Origin: Bog-473 sp963791455
GTDB lineage: Bacteria > Actinomycetota > Acidimicrobiia > Acidimicrobiales > RAAP-2
NCBI GenBank assembly: GCA_963791455.1
Contig: CAWBSM010000003.1
Coordinates: forward strand, 558,001 to 622,000
Length of the DNA: 64,000 nucleotides
Reading direction: 5' to 3'
Below, in pieces: positions 1 to 7,922 of the stretch (the stretch's first letter is position 1; each line of letters opens with the position of its first letter). The translations under genes were made by a program, and so were the position numbers. The notes below the pieces were generated by a model. That model had not been told where the DNA came from and ran no database searches. It saw nothing but the letters and a program-made list of their open reading frames with translations.

Positions 1-557
1 CCGGGCTCGACCTGACCCGGCGCTTCGCCGAGGTCCGCTTCGAGGCGGTCGTCGTCGCGGCCGGCGCCGAGCTGCCGGGCGGTTGGGAGGTGGTGGAGCG
101 CTGCGTGTCCCTGGCCACCGTGCTGCAGGCGGCCGAGGACGTCGGCGCGGCCGACGTGTTGTTCGAGGCCACCGTCGAATACGCCAAGCGGCGCGTGCAG
201 TTCGGCCGGACCATCGGGAGCTTTCAGGCCATCAAGCACCGCCTGGCCGATCTGCTGGTCGAGCTCGAGGCGATGCGGGCCGCGGCCTACTACGCCGCGT
301 TGACCCTCGGGGATGCGTTGGACGACGCCGCCGAGGGCGTGGCCACCGCGGGTGCCTACGTCGGCGACGCCTTCGCCCACCTCTGCGGCGAGTCCATCCA
401 GCTGCACGGCGGTATCGGCTTCACCTGGGAGCACGACGCCCACCTCTTTGTGCGTCGCGCCAAGGTCAACCAGGTCCTCTACGGCGACGGCGCCTGGCAT
501 CGGGAACGCCTGGTCCGCCTCGCCGAGGCCGCCGTCGGCGCGGCAAAAGGAGCCTGA
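1..557 (+). CDS. Acyl-CoA dehydrogenase, C-terminal part (gene enters from left edge)
   Basis: The reading frame is open from base 3 and ends at the TGA at 555-557; the start lies outside the window. The visible part is the C-terminal helical domain of an FAD-dependent acyl-CoA dehydrogenase: KRRVQFGRTIGSFQAIKH, where the family has its Arg and Gln/Lys contacts, then LHGGIGFTWEHDAHLFVRRA, the conserved WEH segment near the active-site base. The next gene is another ACAD overlapping by one base. Adjacent non-identical ACAD genes in actinobacteria often encode the two chains of an alpha2beta2 enzyme (FadE26/FadE27 type), so these two are probably partners. Substrate unknown. Confidence 0.9.
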   Translation, partial: GLDLTRRFAEVRFEAVVVAAGAELPGGWEVVERCVSLATVLQAAEDVGAADVLFEATVEYAKRRVQFGRTIGSFQAIKHRLADLLVELEAMRAAAYYAALTLGDALDDAAEGVATAGAYVGDAFAHLCGESIQLHGGIGFTWEHDAHLFVRRAKVNQVLYGDGAWHRERLVRLAEAAVGAAKGA

Positions 558-1750
558 TGATGGACGTGATCGTCCCGGCCATCCCCGCGACCTACGACGA
601 TTACCGCCGGCGTTTGCGGGCGTTCATCGCGGAGCACAAGCCCACGCTGGAGTGGAAACAACGCAGCGGCATGCGCGTCCCCGATCGCGCCGAGGACGTG
701 GAGCGGTTGCGCGGCTACGTCGGGGCTCTCTACGACGCGGGATACCGGTCGGACCGCGTCTCGGCCGAGCAAGGCGATCCCCTCGAGCAGCGCATCATGG
801 AGCAGGAGTGTGCCGCGGCGGGCGTCCCGCACGTCCTTGGGAACCCGATGGTGGTCGGAGCCCTCAGACACTTCGGCACCGACGAGCAACGCTCCACCTA
901 TCTCCCGCCGATGGCGCGCGGCGATCACATCTGGACCCAGCTGTTCAGCGAGCCCGACGCCGGGAGCGACCTCACCGGGCTCCAGACCCGAGGCACCCGG
1001 GACGGCGACCACTACGTCGTCGTCGGCCAGAAGGTCTGGAGCACTTGGGCCCAGTGGTCCGACTTCGGGTACCTGCTGGCGCGTACCGAGCCGCTCGACG
1101 GCGCGGGCGGTATCACCGCCTTCATCCTCGACATGCACAGCCCGGGCGTCGACGTCCGGCCCCTGCGCGAAATGACGGGGACGGCGGACTTCAACGAAGT
1201 GTTCTTCGACGAGGTCCGTGTTCCGGCCGTCAATATCATCGGTTCCCCCGGCGCGGGTTGGAAGGTCGCGGCGGCCAGCCTGGTGGAGGAGCGCTCCGGC
1301 CTCGGTGGCGGAGGTGGTGGCGCGGACCCCGTCCACGCCCTGGTCCGCGTGGCGGGGCGGCACACTCGGGGCGGCCGGCCGGCCCTCGAGGACGGGGGCG
1401 TACGCCAGCAGCTGGGGGAGCTCGGGGCCCGAACACGTATCGGCCGCCACCTGGGACAACGGATGGCGACCAAGGCGGCCCGAGGGGAGCTGACGCCGGC
1501 GGACGCGCCGTTGTCGAAGATTTGGTTCAGCGAGCTCAACCTGCAGGTCGCCGAGGCCGCGCTGACCCTCCAAGGTGCCCGCTCCATGGCGACAGAGGGC
1601 GACGAGCTGAGCGACGAGGATGGGCGCTGGCAGGACGCCTTCCTTTACGCTCGGGCGTTGACCATCGCAGGAGGATCGAACGAGATCATGCGTAACCTCA
1701 TCGCCGAACGTGGACTCGGGCTCCCACGCGAGCCGCGGGGACAGTCGTGA
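557..1750 (+). CDS. Acyl-CoA dehydrogenase, second subunit of a pair
   Basis: About 397 residues, normal for the family. LFSEPDAGSDL near residue 129 and VVVGQKVWSTWAQ near 155 are the conserved middle-domain flavin segments, and AGGSNEIMRNLIAERGLGLP near 370 is the C-terminal FAD/dimer motif. The start overlaps the preceding TGA (ATG at 557, or ATG at 560, which sits at a better distance from AAAGGAG). The N-terminal third is divergent: the usual WP-YGG stretch is not recognisable. It is translationally coupled to the upstream ACAD and to the MBL-fold gene downstream by a GTGA overlap. Probably one chain of a heteromeric acyl-CoA dehydrogenase. Confidence 0.9.
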   Translation: MMDVIVPAIPATYDDYRRRLRAFIAEHKPTLEWKQRSGMRVPDRAEDVERLRGYVGALYDAGYRSDRVSAEQGDPLEQRIMEQECAAAGVPHVLGNPMVVGALRHFGTDEQRSTYLPPMARGDHIWTQLFSEPDAGSDLTGLQTRGTRDGDHYVVVGQKVWSTWAQWSDFGYLLARTEPLDGAGGITAFILDMHSPGVDVRPLREMTGTADFNEVFFDEVRVPAVNIIGSPGAGWKVAAASLVEERSGLGGGGGGADPVHALVRVAGRHTRGGRPALEDGGVRQQLGELGARTRIGRHLGQRMATKAARGELTPADAPLSKIWFSELNLQVAEAALTLQGARSMATEGDELSDEDGRWQDAFLYARALTIAGGSNEIMRNLIAERGLGLPREPRGQS

Positions 1751-2670
1751 CGTCGACGTCGCGCCACACGCACCAGGGGCCGCCGCACGGGCAGCGGGCC
1801 AGGGGCGCGGCGGCGGCCAACGACCCATTCCCCGGTGTCGAGAAGGTCAGGCCCGGGTTGTGGAGCATCCCGGTGCCGCTCCCCAACAACTCGCTGCGCT
1901 ACGTGCTGGTCTATCTCTTCGAGACCGACCGCGGGCCCTACCTCGTTGACGCGGGCTGGAACACCGACGACGCCTTCGGAGCACTGCGCTCCGGCATGGA
2001 AGAGGCGGGTGCCGACGTCGCCGACGTGCAGGGCGTGATGGTCACGCACATCCACCCGGACCACTACGGGCTGGCCGGCCGGATCCGGGAGGCCTCGGGC
2101 GCCTGGATCTCCCTGCACCCCGCCGACGCCGAGTTGATCCATGACCGTTACGACGAGCCCGAAGACCTGCTGAACCGGGTGGCGGGTGCTCTGCGCCGGA
2201 TGGGCGCGCCGCCCGAGGAGCTCGAACCGCTGCGCAACGCCGCCATGCCGGTGCTGCCGCTGGTCGACCCGGTGGTCCCCGATGTCCTGCTCGAGGACGG
2301 GGCGCGGCCGGAGGTTCCAGGCTGGGACCTGACCGCCATCTGGACGCCGGGCCACTCGCCCGGGCATCTGTGCTTCTACGAGTCCAAGCAGGAGCTGATG
2401 TTGTCGGGCGACCACGTCCTGCCCCGCATCACGCCGAACATCCCGTTCCACCCCCAGGCCGGGGCCAATCCGCTGGGTGACTACCTGGCGTCCCTCGACA
2501 AGCTCGAGCCCTACGAGGTGAACGAGGTGTTGCCGGCACACGAGTACCGCTTTGACGACCTGCGGGCACGACTCGAGGAATTGCGCCAGCATCACCGCGA
2601 CCGGTTCGCCGAGATCCTGGCGATGCTGCGGGGGGACCGCGCACCGGCTGGGACATCGCGTCACACATGA
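1747..2670 (+). CDS. MBL-fold metallohydrolase, C-terminus lost to a frameshift
   Basis: GTG start overlaps the ACAD stop by 4 nt. The protein carries the metallo-beta-lactamase zinc motif THIHPDHYG near residues 98-106, then TPGHSPGHLCFYE near 199, SGDHVL near 218 and LPAHEYRF near 258, giving the binuclear-metal His/Asp set of glyoxalase II-like and thioesterase-like hydrolases. In this frame it stops at 2668-2670 after RAPAGTSRHT, but the family's C-terminal winged-helix tail continues in another frame (next entry). As written the protein is therefore truncated by about 60 residues. Thioester or lactone hydrolysis is plausible from the ACAD context, but the substrate is unknown. Confidence 0.85.
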   Translation: MTSTSRHTHQGPPHGQRARGAAAANDPFPGVEKVRPGLWSIPVPLPNNSLRYVLVYLFETDRGPYLVDAGWNTDDAFGALRSGMEEAGADVADVQGVMVTHIHPDHYGLAGRIREASGAWISLHPADAELIHDRYDEPEDLLNRVAGALRRMGAPPEELEPLRNAAMPVLPLVDPVVPDVLLEDGARPEVPGWDLTAIWTPGHSPGHLCFYESKQELMLSGDHVLPRITPNIPFHPQAGANPLGDYLASLDKLEPYEVNEVLPAHEYRFDDLRARLEELRQHHRDRFAEILAMLRGDRAPAGTSRHT

Positions 2671-2837
2671 GGTGGTCGCGACCGTGGGACGACATCGCCG
2701 GGTTCATGCGGCGCGCCGCCGTTGGCGAAACCGTCTCGCACCTGCGCGCGCTGGAGATCGACGGCTTGGTCCAGGTCGAGGAAGGTGAGCCCGCCCTGTG
2801 GTGCCTCACGGAGAAGGGCGCCTCCGTCTGCGCCTGA
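2649..2837 (+). pseudogene. Out-of-frame C-terminal tail of the MBL-fold hydrolase
   Basis: From TGG at 2649 a different frame reads WDIASHMRWSRPWDDIAGFM, then RRAAVGETVSHLRALEIDGLV and a stop at 2835-2837. From memory of the family, this is the winged-helix-like C-terminal extension seen in actinobacterial MBL-fold proteins of this type, directly continuous with the upstream domain. The frame change corresponds to one missing base near 2640-2650. Restored, the gene would span 1747-2837, about 363 residues. It could be a real mutation or a sequencing/assembly error. Confidence 0.75.
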
Positions 2838-2858
2838 CCGGGCCGCCCGAGCGCCCGC

Positions 2859-3503
2859 TCAGCGCTCCCGTCCGTCCCCGAGCGCGCGGGCGCAGAAGGA
2901 CCGCACCTGGCGCGAGGCCTCCGCCCGCGACGACACCTTGTCGCGGGTCGGATTGAGGCCGGCGGCGGCCCAGACCACCGACTGGATGAGCGGCGCATCG
3001 GCTCCCGGATCGGCCAGCGGGAACGAACCGTCCGCGGCCCCGGCTGCGAGCAGTGCCTCGAGCGGGGCGAGCAACAACCTTGATGCGTGCCGCATCTCGT
3101 CCGCATAGCCCTCGGCCTTCATGGCGCCGGGCGAGCCGAGGACCGACACCCGGAGCGCCTTCGTGCGGTGGTGGCCAAAGCTCAGGATCTCGTCGGTCCA
3201 CGCCTCGAGCGCGGCGCGGGGGTCGGCGGCGGCATGGACCTTGGCGTTGAGGCGAGCCGCGGCCGCCTCGGCCTCGCGGCGGAACAGCGCGCACAGCAGC
3301 TGATCCTTGGACTCGAAGTGCCGGTAGAAGGACCGCGTCGAGAGGTCCGCCTCCCGCAGGATGTCGGCCACCGCCACGTCGACGTAGTCGTTGCGCTCCA
3401 TCACCGCCAGCGCGGCGTCCAAAAGGATGCGCCGCTCGTCCTCGGCCTCGAAGCGCCTGGGGCGCCCGGCCCGGGGCGCCGCGGCCGACTTGGACGCACG
3501 CAC
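2859..3503 (-). CDS. TetR-family transcriptional regulator
   Basis: 214 residues from a GTG start. The helix-turn-helix lies at roughly residues 22-68 (RRILLDAALAVMERNDYVDV, then DILREADLSTRSFYRHFESK), followed by an all-helical ligand domain. It is the last gene of a minus-strand run (DUF2889, thiolase-like, DUF35, TetR), beginning 7 bp after the DUF35 stop, so it is probably co-transcribed and may repress that operon or answer to its CoA-thioester intermediates. It is one of three TetR proteins in the window; none sits directly beside the recurrent AGGATACTCTTTA sites, so the regulator of those sites remains open. Confidence 0.9.
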   Translation of the reverse strand: MRASKSAAAPRAGRPRRFEAEDERRILLDAALAVMERNDYVDVAVADILREADLSTRSFYRHFESKDQLLCALFRREAEAAAARLNAKVHAAADPRAALEAWTDEILSFGHHRTKALRVSVLGSPGAMKAEGYADEMRHASRLLLAPLEALLAAGAADGSFPLADPGADAPLIQSVVWAAAGLNPTRDKVSSRAEASRQVRSFCARALGDGRER

Positions 3504-3510
3504 CGTCGCC

Positions 3511-3951
3511 TCAGGCCATCCGGGCCCTGGGCAGCGGCAACGTCTCGGAGACCCGGTCGAACCAGATCTGCACCCGGTCGCCGATCCTTACTCTCTCGGG
3601 GTCGGCGTCGGTGATGTTGAGCAGGAGTCGTGCGCCCGCGCCCTGGGTCCCGTCGAGCTCGACCACTCCGGACACATACGGCACAACCTCGGACAGGTGC
3701 GGGGCCAGTGGATGGCGCACCACGGTGAAGGTGTAGATCGTTCCCGTGCCCGGCAGGTCGACCCACGCGAAAGCCTGGCTCTGGCACACGAAGCAGAAGG
3801 GCTGCGGGGGCAGTACGAAGGTGCCGCACGCGGTGCACTGCGGCGCGCTGAGGCGCCCCTCCGCCGCCGCGTCCCAGAACGGCTGGGTCAGGTCGTCGGC
3901 GTAAGGGTCCTGCATCATGGAGGGGAAGGTCCCCTGCTTCAAGTCGGTCAT
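3511..3951 (-). CDS. DUF35 zinc-ribbon / OB-fold acyl-CoA-binding protein
   Basis: 146 residues. N-terminal rubredoxin-like zinc ribbon with two CxxC pairs (CTACGTF and CFVCQ), then an OB-fold (GTGTIYTFTVVRHPLAP, VSGVVEL). DUF35 proteins bind CoA thioesters and partner thiolase-like enzymes; the ChsH2 DUF35 domain with Ltp2 in steroid side-chain degradation is the best-known case. Here the thiolase-like gene lies 37 bp upstream on the same strand, so the two products very likely form one complex. The start ATG is preceded by GAGGAA. Confidence 0.9.
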   Translation of the reverse strand: MTDLKQGTFPSMMQDPYADDLTQPFWDAAAEGRLSAPQCTACGTFVLPPQPFCFVCQSQAFAWVDLPGTGTIYTFTVVRHPLAPHLSEVVPYVSGVVELDGTQGAGARLLLNITDADPERVRIGDRVQIWFDRVSETLPLPRARMA

Positions 3952-3988
3952 CGTGCTCGGTTCCTCACCCTCGTTGCGATGGCAGCGG

Positions 3989-5209
3989 TCAGTTGTGCAG
4001 CAGCGTGCCGCTGACGGGGAGCCCCGACGGCCCCCCGGTGACGATCGCCACCTCGGCGTCGTCGACCTGGTTCACCGCCACGCCCCGTAGTTGCTCGACC
4101 GCCTCACGGACGTGGGTCATACCGATGATGTACGCCTCGGAGAGGTGTCCGCCGTGCGTGTTGACGGGGATGGAGCCACCCTTCCAGCGGATGTTGCCGT
4201 CGGCCACGAACGGCCCACCCTCGCCGACCGGGCAGAACCCGTAGTCCTCGAGCTGCATGATCACCATCGGGGAGAAGTGGTCGTAGAACAGCGCGACGTC
4301 GACGTCTTCGGGCCCTAGACCGGCCATGGCGTACATCCGCTGAGCGATCGGCCGGTTGCCGGAAGAGGCGAAGTACTCGTCGGGCATCTGGAAGTAGGTG
4401 AAGATGGCCGATCCCCATCGGCCGGCGCCACCGTGGGCGCTGCCACCGATGTACACCGGCTTCTGGCGCAGGTCCTGGGCGCGTTCGGCGGAGGTGACGA
4501 CCGCCGCCACCGCGCCGTCAGTCTCCATGGTGTAGTCGTAGAGGCAGAGCGGGTCACTGATCATGCGTGCGTCGAAGTACGCGTCGAGCGTGAGCGGATC
4601 CGTCCGGATGGCCGTCGGGCGCCGGATGGCGTTCTCGCGCTGCGAGATGCAGACCTCGGCCAGGTGCTCGCGCTTGGTCCCGTAGAGCTCCATGTGCCGA
4701 CGGGTCAGGAGGGCGAAGCTGTGACCGGGCGCCATCAGCCCGGCGCCAGCGATGAAGGCGGCGTAGTTGGGCACGCCGCCGCTCCCGTACGGGCTGCCCC
4801 CACCGCCGCCGAGTCCGGGGCCGCCGCCGCCGACGGCGCTGCCACCCAGCCTGCGCCTCGCCTGTTGCAGCGTCATCAGGGTCACGCACACCTCGGCCTG
4901 CCCCGAGACGATGGCCGAGGCGGCTAATCCGAGGGAGCCCGCCGAGCCACCGCCGCCGGACGTCAGTGAGGCGGCGAACCTCACCTCGGGCACACCGAGG
5001 ACCGCCGCGACCTGGGCCGGGTCGCACGAGCTGGAGTAGATGGTGAAACCGTCGAGTTCCTCGATCGTCAGTCCGGCGTCGTCGAGCGCGGCGAGGAGGG
5101 CCTTGCACGCGAGCTCGAGCTCGGTCTGGGGCAGCGACTCACCGCGTCGGTAGTAGGGCGTCGCCCCGATGCCGACGATGGCCGTCTTGTCTCTCAGTGT
5201 CTCCGGCAT
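3989..5209 (-). CDS. Thiolase-like protein, probable Ltp2-type aldolase partner of DUF35
   Basis: 406 residues from the ATG at 5209, chosen because GGAGGA precedes it; upstream in-frame sequence is not thiolase-like. The thiolase fold is clear: TAIVGIGATPYYRRGE at the N-terminus, LYDHFSPMVIMQLEDYGFCP, and VNTHGGHLSEAY near residue 347, the SCP-x/Ltp-type His motif. Where a degradative thiolase has its nucleophilic Cys, I read TSGGGGSAGSLGLA, so the Cys seems absent. That, together with the adjacent DUF35 gene, suggests a retro-aldol lyase like Ltp2 rather than a classical thiolase. A Gly-rich insert lies near residues 135-155. Substrate is inferred only as a branched 3-hydroxyacyl-CoA. Confidence 0.85.
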   Translation of the reverse strand: MPETLRDKTAIVGIGATPYYRRGESLPQTELELACKALLAALDDAGLTIEELDGFTIYSSSCDPAQVAAVLGVPEVRFAASLTSGGGGSAGSLGLAASAIVSGQAEVCVTLMTLQQARRRLGGSAVGGGGPGLGGGGGSPYGSGGVPNYAAFIAGAGLMAPGHSFALLTRRHMELYGTKREHLAEVCISQRENAIRRPTAIRTDPLTLDAYFDARMISDPLCLYDYTMETDGAVAAVVTSAERAQDLRQKPVYIGGSAHGGAGRWGSAIFTYFQMPDEYFASSGNRPIAQRMYAMAGLGPEDVDVALFYDHFSPMVIMQLEDYGFCPVGEGGPFVADGNIRWKGGSIPVNTHGGHLSEAYIIGMTHVREAVEQLRGVAVNQVDDAEVAIVTGGPSGLPVSGTLLHN

Positions 5210-5241
5210 CGCCGTCCTCCCGCGAACTCTTCTGTGATCGA

Positions 5242-6237
5242 CTACTCGGGCAGTGACGCGGCGAGTATCGGCACCTCGGCCAGGGAGCGCAATCCGTCGT
5301 TGAGGTGGGTGCAGCAGTCCGCCGCCTGCAAGCGCTCGAGCACCTCGGTGCGCATGGCGCGCAGATCGGTCCCGGCCATGCGCGACGCGTTGGGGGCGGC
5401 CCCGGGGCACTCCGCATAGGGCAGCACTCGAGGCATCGCGTCGACGGACACGAGCTTTCCCGTTGCCCGGTCGGATCGGCCGCGCATCTGGTACTCGTGC
5501 ACGACGACCTCGGCCCCGTCGGGGTCCCAGGCGCTGTCGCGGAACATGGCATCGATCCCGAGCTCTTCGTCCTCGTCCCATATGTCGATACGGCGGGCGC
5601 GCCGCATCGCGGGCACCGGAGGCTCGTCCAACTCGTGCCAGCCCACCGGGTCGGCCGGATCGCACAGCGGGGCAGGGTGTGCGGTGTTCTGGTTGTGCAC
5701 GATCGAGCCGTCGCTGGCCAGGGCGCTCGAGCCGGTACGGAAGCCGGCGCAGATGTCGCGCATGCGACCCGGCGCCGCCTTGGTGAACCGCTCGCGCAGT
5801 TCCGGGTTCCGGTCCATCCAGCGGACGTACACGAAACCCGCGATGAGCGTGGATCCGGCCAGGTCGTCGAGCAGCAGGTGCAGGGGCGAACCGCTGGCCA
5901 CTTCCTCGGGCATCTCTTCCGCGATGGCCGCTCGCAGGCCGCCGCCGGCCTTGCGTCCGACGAGCCGGTCGAGACCCTTCGCGAAGGGATCGGCCTCGAT
6001 CCGCCGGATGTCACGCTCGCGACCAGTGACCGCGTAGAGGTCCGAACGGCCGAGGACCACCGGCTCTCCCACTGGTGGTGTGAGGAGGTCGCGGGCGCGT
6101 CCCTTGAGATGGAGATCGGTGCCCAGGCCATCGGGCCAGAACATGAGGACGGTCGACGTCCGGCGCACCGAAGCGGGCCGTCGCGTGGGCGGCGCGAGGG
6201 CAGGATCTGAAGGGGGCGGGCTCAGTGGCGAGACCAC
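5242..6237 (-). CDS. DUF2889 domain protein
   Basis: About 331 residues from a GTG at 6237 placed just after AAGGGGGT; an in-frame TTG at 6255 is an alternative. The sequence has the DUF2889 hallmarks: RRIDIWDEDEELGIDAMFRDS, VVHEYQMRG, MPRVLPYAECPGAAPNASRM and CCTHLNDGLRSLAEVP. The biochemical function is unknown. In actinobacteria such genes recur in steroid- and acyl-CoA-catabolism clusters, which fits its place ahead of the thiolase-like/DUF35 pair, 32 bp upstream on the same strand. The conserved Cys/His cluster near the C-terminus could bind a metal (inference). Confidence 0.8.
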   Translation of the reverse strand: MVSPLSPPPSDPALAPPTRRPASVRRTSTVLMFWPDGLGTDLHLKGRARDLLTPPVGEPVVLGRSDLYAVTGRERDIRRIEADPFAKGLDRLVGRKAGGGLRAAIAEEMPEEVASGSPLHLLLDDLAGSTLIAGFVYVRWMDRNPELRERFTKAAPGRMRDICAGFRTGSSALASDGSIVHNQNTAHPAPLCDPADPVGWHELDEPPVPAMRRARRIDIWDEDEELGIDAMFRDSAWDPDGAEVVVHEYQMRGRSDRATGKLVSVDAMPRVLPYAECPGAAPNASRMAGTDLRAMRTEVLERLQAADCCTHLNDGLRSLAEVPILAASLPE

Positions 6238-6301
6238 CGGACCCCCTTTTCGCAAACCATGTTTTCATTGTAAGCCCGTTTTCCGACGGCTCACCTTTTC
6301 G

Positions 6302-6364
6302 GACCACTCTTTTGGCGAATACGCTGGTCAAAAGCGTTTGAGTCGGCCTCTTACCAGGTAGGAT
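6302..6364 (+). promoter_or_regulatory. Promoter of the GntR gene with overlapping inverted repeats
   Basis: TTTGAG (6337-6342), 16-bp spacer, TAGGAT (6359-6364), placing transcription at or next to the ATG at 6371, so the mRNA is probably leaderless. Upstream lie CTTTTG (6309-6314) with CAAAAG (6329-6334), and GACCA (6302-6306) with TGGTC (6325-6329), nested inverted repeats. GACCA/TGGTC resembles a spaced FadR-type half-site, suggesting autoregulation or control of the divergent DUF2889 operon. Confidence 0.5.
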
Positions 6365-6370
6365 CGGCCG

Positions 6371-7801
6371 ATGGCGACGAGGATGATCACCCGGGACATG
6401 GCGCGTCCGGCTGCCGATTCGAACGCCAAACGGGCGGCCAAGGTGGCCGACCTCATCGTCGAAGACGTGATGGCCCTCGGGTGGCCGGTCGGCGAGGTCC
6501 TCGGCTCCGAGGCGGAACTCCTCGAGCGCTACCACGTCAGCCGGGCCGTCTTCCGGGAGGCGGTGCGTCTCGTCGAGCATCAGCAGGTCGCCCGCACTCG
6601 CCGCGGACCGGGCGGGGGCCTGGTGGTCAGCGAACCGACGGTCGGCGCGGTCGGTGAGGCCGTGGTGCTCTACCTGCATCGAGTCGACGCCACGTTGGAC
6701 GAGATCTTCGAGGCGCGCTTCGTCTTGGAGGAGCTGGCGTGCCAGTTGGCGGCGGAACGGACCGACGAGGCCGACCTGGCCGCACTGCGGAGCTTCGCCG
6801 AGGGTGAGCCGGTCGTCCCCGGCAGCGACCCCCGCGGGCTGCACGCACTCGTCGCGGCGATCAGCCGGAATGCAGGGCTCGAACTGTTCGTCGACGTGTT
6901 CAACCAAGTGGCCCACCTCTACTCACCGGACTGGCAGAAGCTCGGGTCGGCTGTCGCCCGCGAGACGGAGCACGCGCACGCCAAGATCGCCGAGGCGCTC
7001 ATGGCCGGCGACGCCGGCCTGGCCCGCAACCGCATGCGCAAGCATCTGCAGGCCGAGGCCGACTTCTTCCGCCGCCGCCGCTCGACGCGCCAGCTGCTCC
7101 CCGATTCAGCCGTGCTGGCCGGGTCGGCCCAGGAGAAGGGTGCCGAGGCGGTCGCCCGCCACATCACCCAGATGGTGGTGGCCGAAGACCTCCAGCCGGG
7201 AGACCTGGTGGGGACCGAGCCCGAGCTGATCGAGCGTGAGGGCGTCAGCCGGGCCCTACTGCGCGAGGCGGTCCGCTTGCTGGAGCACCACCACATCGCC
7301 CGCATGCGACGGGGGCCGGGCGGGGGCTTGTTCGTCATGGCCCCGAGCGCCAACGCGGTCACCGAGACGGCCGCCATCTACCTGGCCCGCCGCGGCATGC
7401 AGCTGTCACAGCTGGCCGAGCTGCGCACCGGAGTCGAGGTGGCGATCACGGACCTGGCCGCCCAGCGCATCGACGACGAGGGGATTGCCATCCTGGGTGA
7501 TGCACTCACCCGGGAGGCGAACGCCACCGACGCCGAGCGTGTCGCGGCCGTCCACGACCTGCACGCGGCGGTGGCGGCCACGGCGCACAACCGGGTGCTG
7601 GAGCTGGTCGCGCTCGTGCTGATCCGCCTGAGCCGCCTGCACCAGATCGAACGCTTGGCCCCCAAGGCCCGCAACGAGATCACGGCCGAGGTGCTCCGGA
7701 CACACGAGGGCATCGCCGTTGCCGTCGAGACAGGCGATCGAGAGCTCGCTCGCCACCGCATGCGCCGTCACCTCGAGGCGCTCGGCGCACTGATGAGCTG
7801 A
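6371..7801 (+). CDS. Double-module GntR (FadR subfamily) regulator
   Basis: 476 residues, twice the normal length of a FadR-type GntR protein. Module 1 (about 15-235) has a winged HTH containing LLERYHVSRAVFREAVRLVE and RRGPGGGLVV, then a helical FCD domain. Module 2 (about 245-476) repeats this: LIEREGVSRALLREAVRLLE, RRGPGGGLFV and a second FCD domain with a metal-type NRM-HL motif. The two halves are clearly homologous. FadR proteins normally dimerise, so this is effectively a covalent pseudo-dimer with two DNA heads and two ligand pockets. It lies between two catabolic operons and probably senses an acyl-CoA or organic acid. Confidence 0.9.
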   Translation: MATRMITRDMARPAADSNAKRAAKVADLIVEDVMALGWPVGEVLGSEAELLERYHVSRAVFREAVRLVEHQQVARTRRGPGGGLVVSEPTVGAVGEAVVLYLHRVDATLDEIFEARFVLEELACQLAAERTDEADLAALRSFAEGEPVVPGSDPRGLHALVAAISRNAGLELFVDVFNQVAHLYSPDWQKLGSAVARETEHAHAKIAEALMAGDAGLARNRMRKHLQAEADFFRRRRSTRQLLPDSAVLAGSAQEKGAEAVARHITQMVVAEDLQPGDLVGTEPELIEREGVSRALLREAVRLLEHHHIARMRRGPGGGLFVMAPSANAVTETAAIYLARRGMQLSQLAELRTGVEVAITDLAAQRIDDEGIAILGDALTREANATDAERVAAVHDLHAAVAATAHNRVLELVALVLIRLSRLHQIERLAPKARNEITAEVLRTHEGIAVAVETGDRELARHRMRRHLEALGALMS

Positions 7802-7838
7802 GCCAACCGGGGGGCGGACGCCCGAACCCGCGCCCGGC

Positions 7839-7872
7839 TTGACAGGGCCCACATATGAGAACACTATTTGCA
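7839..7872 (+). promoter_or_regulatory. Promoter of the amidohydrolase gene
   Basis: TTGACA (7839-7844), 17-bp spacer, CACTAT (7862-7867). The complementary strand over 7853-7872 reads GCAAATAG....CTCAT, which partly matches the recurrent operator (GCAAATAGGATACTCTTTA) seen elsewhere. This could be a degenerate extra copy. Confidence 0.6.
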
Positions 7873-7922
7873 TATTGAGGTGGGGGCGCCGGACCGGCCT
7901 GCGCCGCCACGGAGAGGACACG

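Noticed and set aside
5263..5275. GAGTATC inside the DUF2889 gene, resembling the recurrent operator
   Set aside because: Only the inner few bases match, flanks are GC-rich and the site is inside a coding region.
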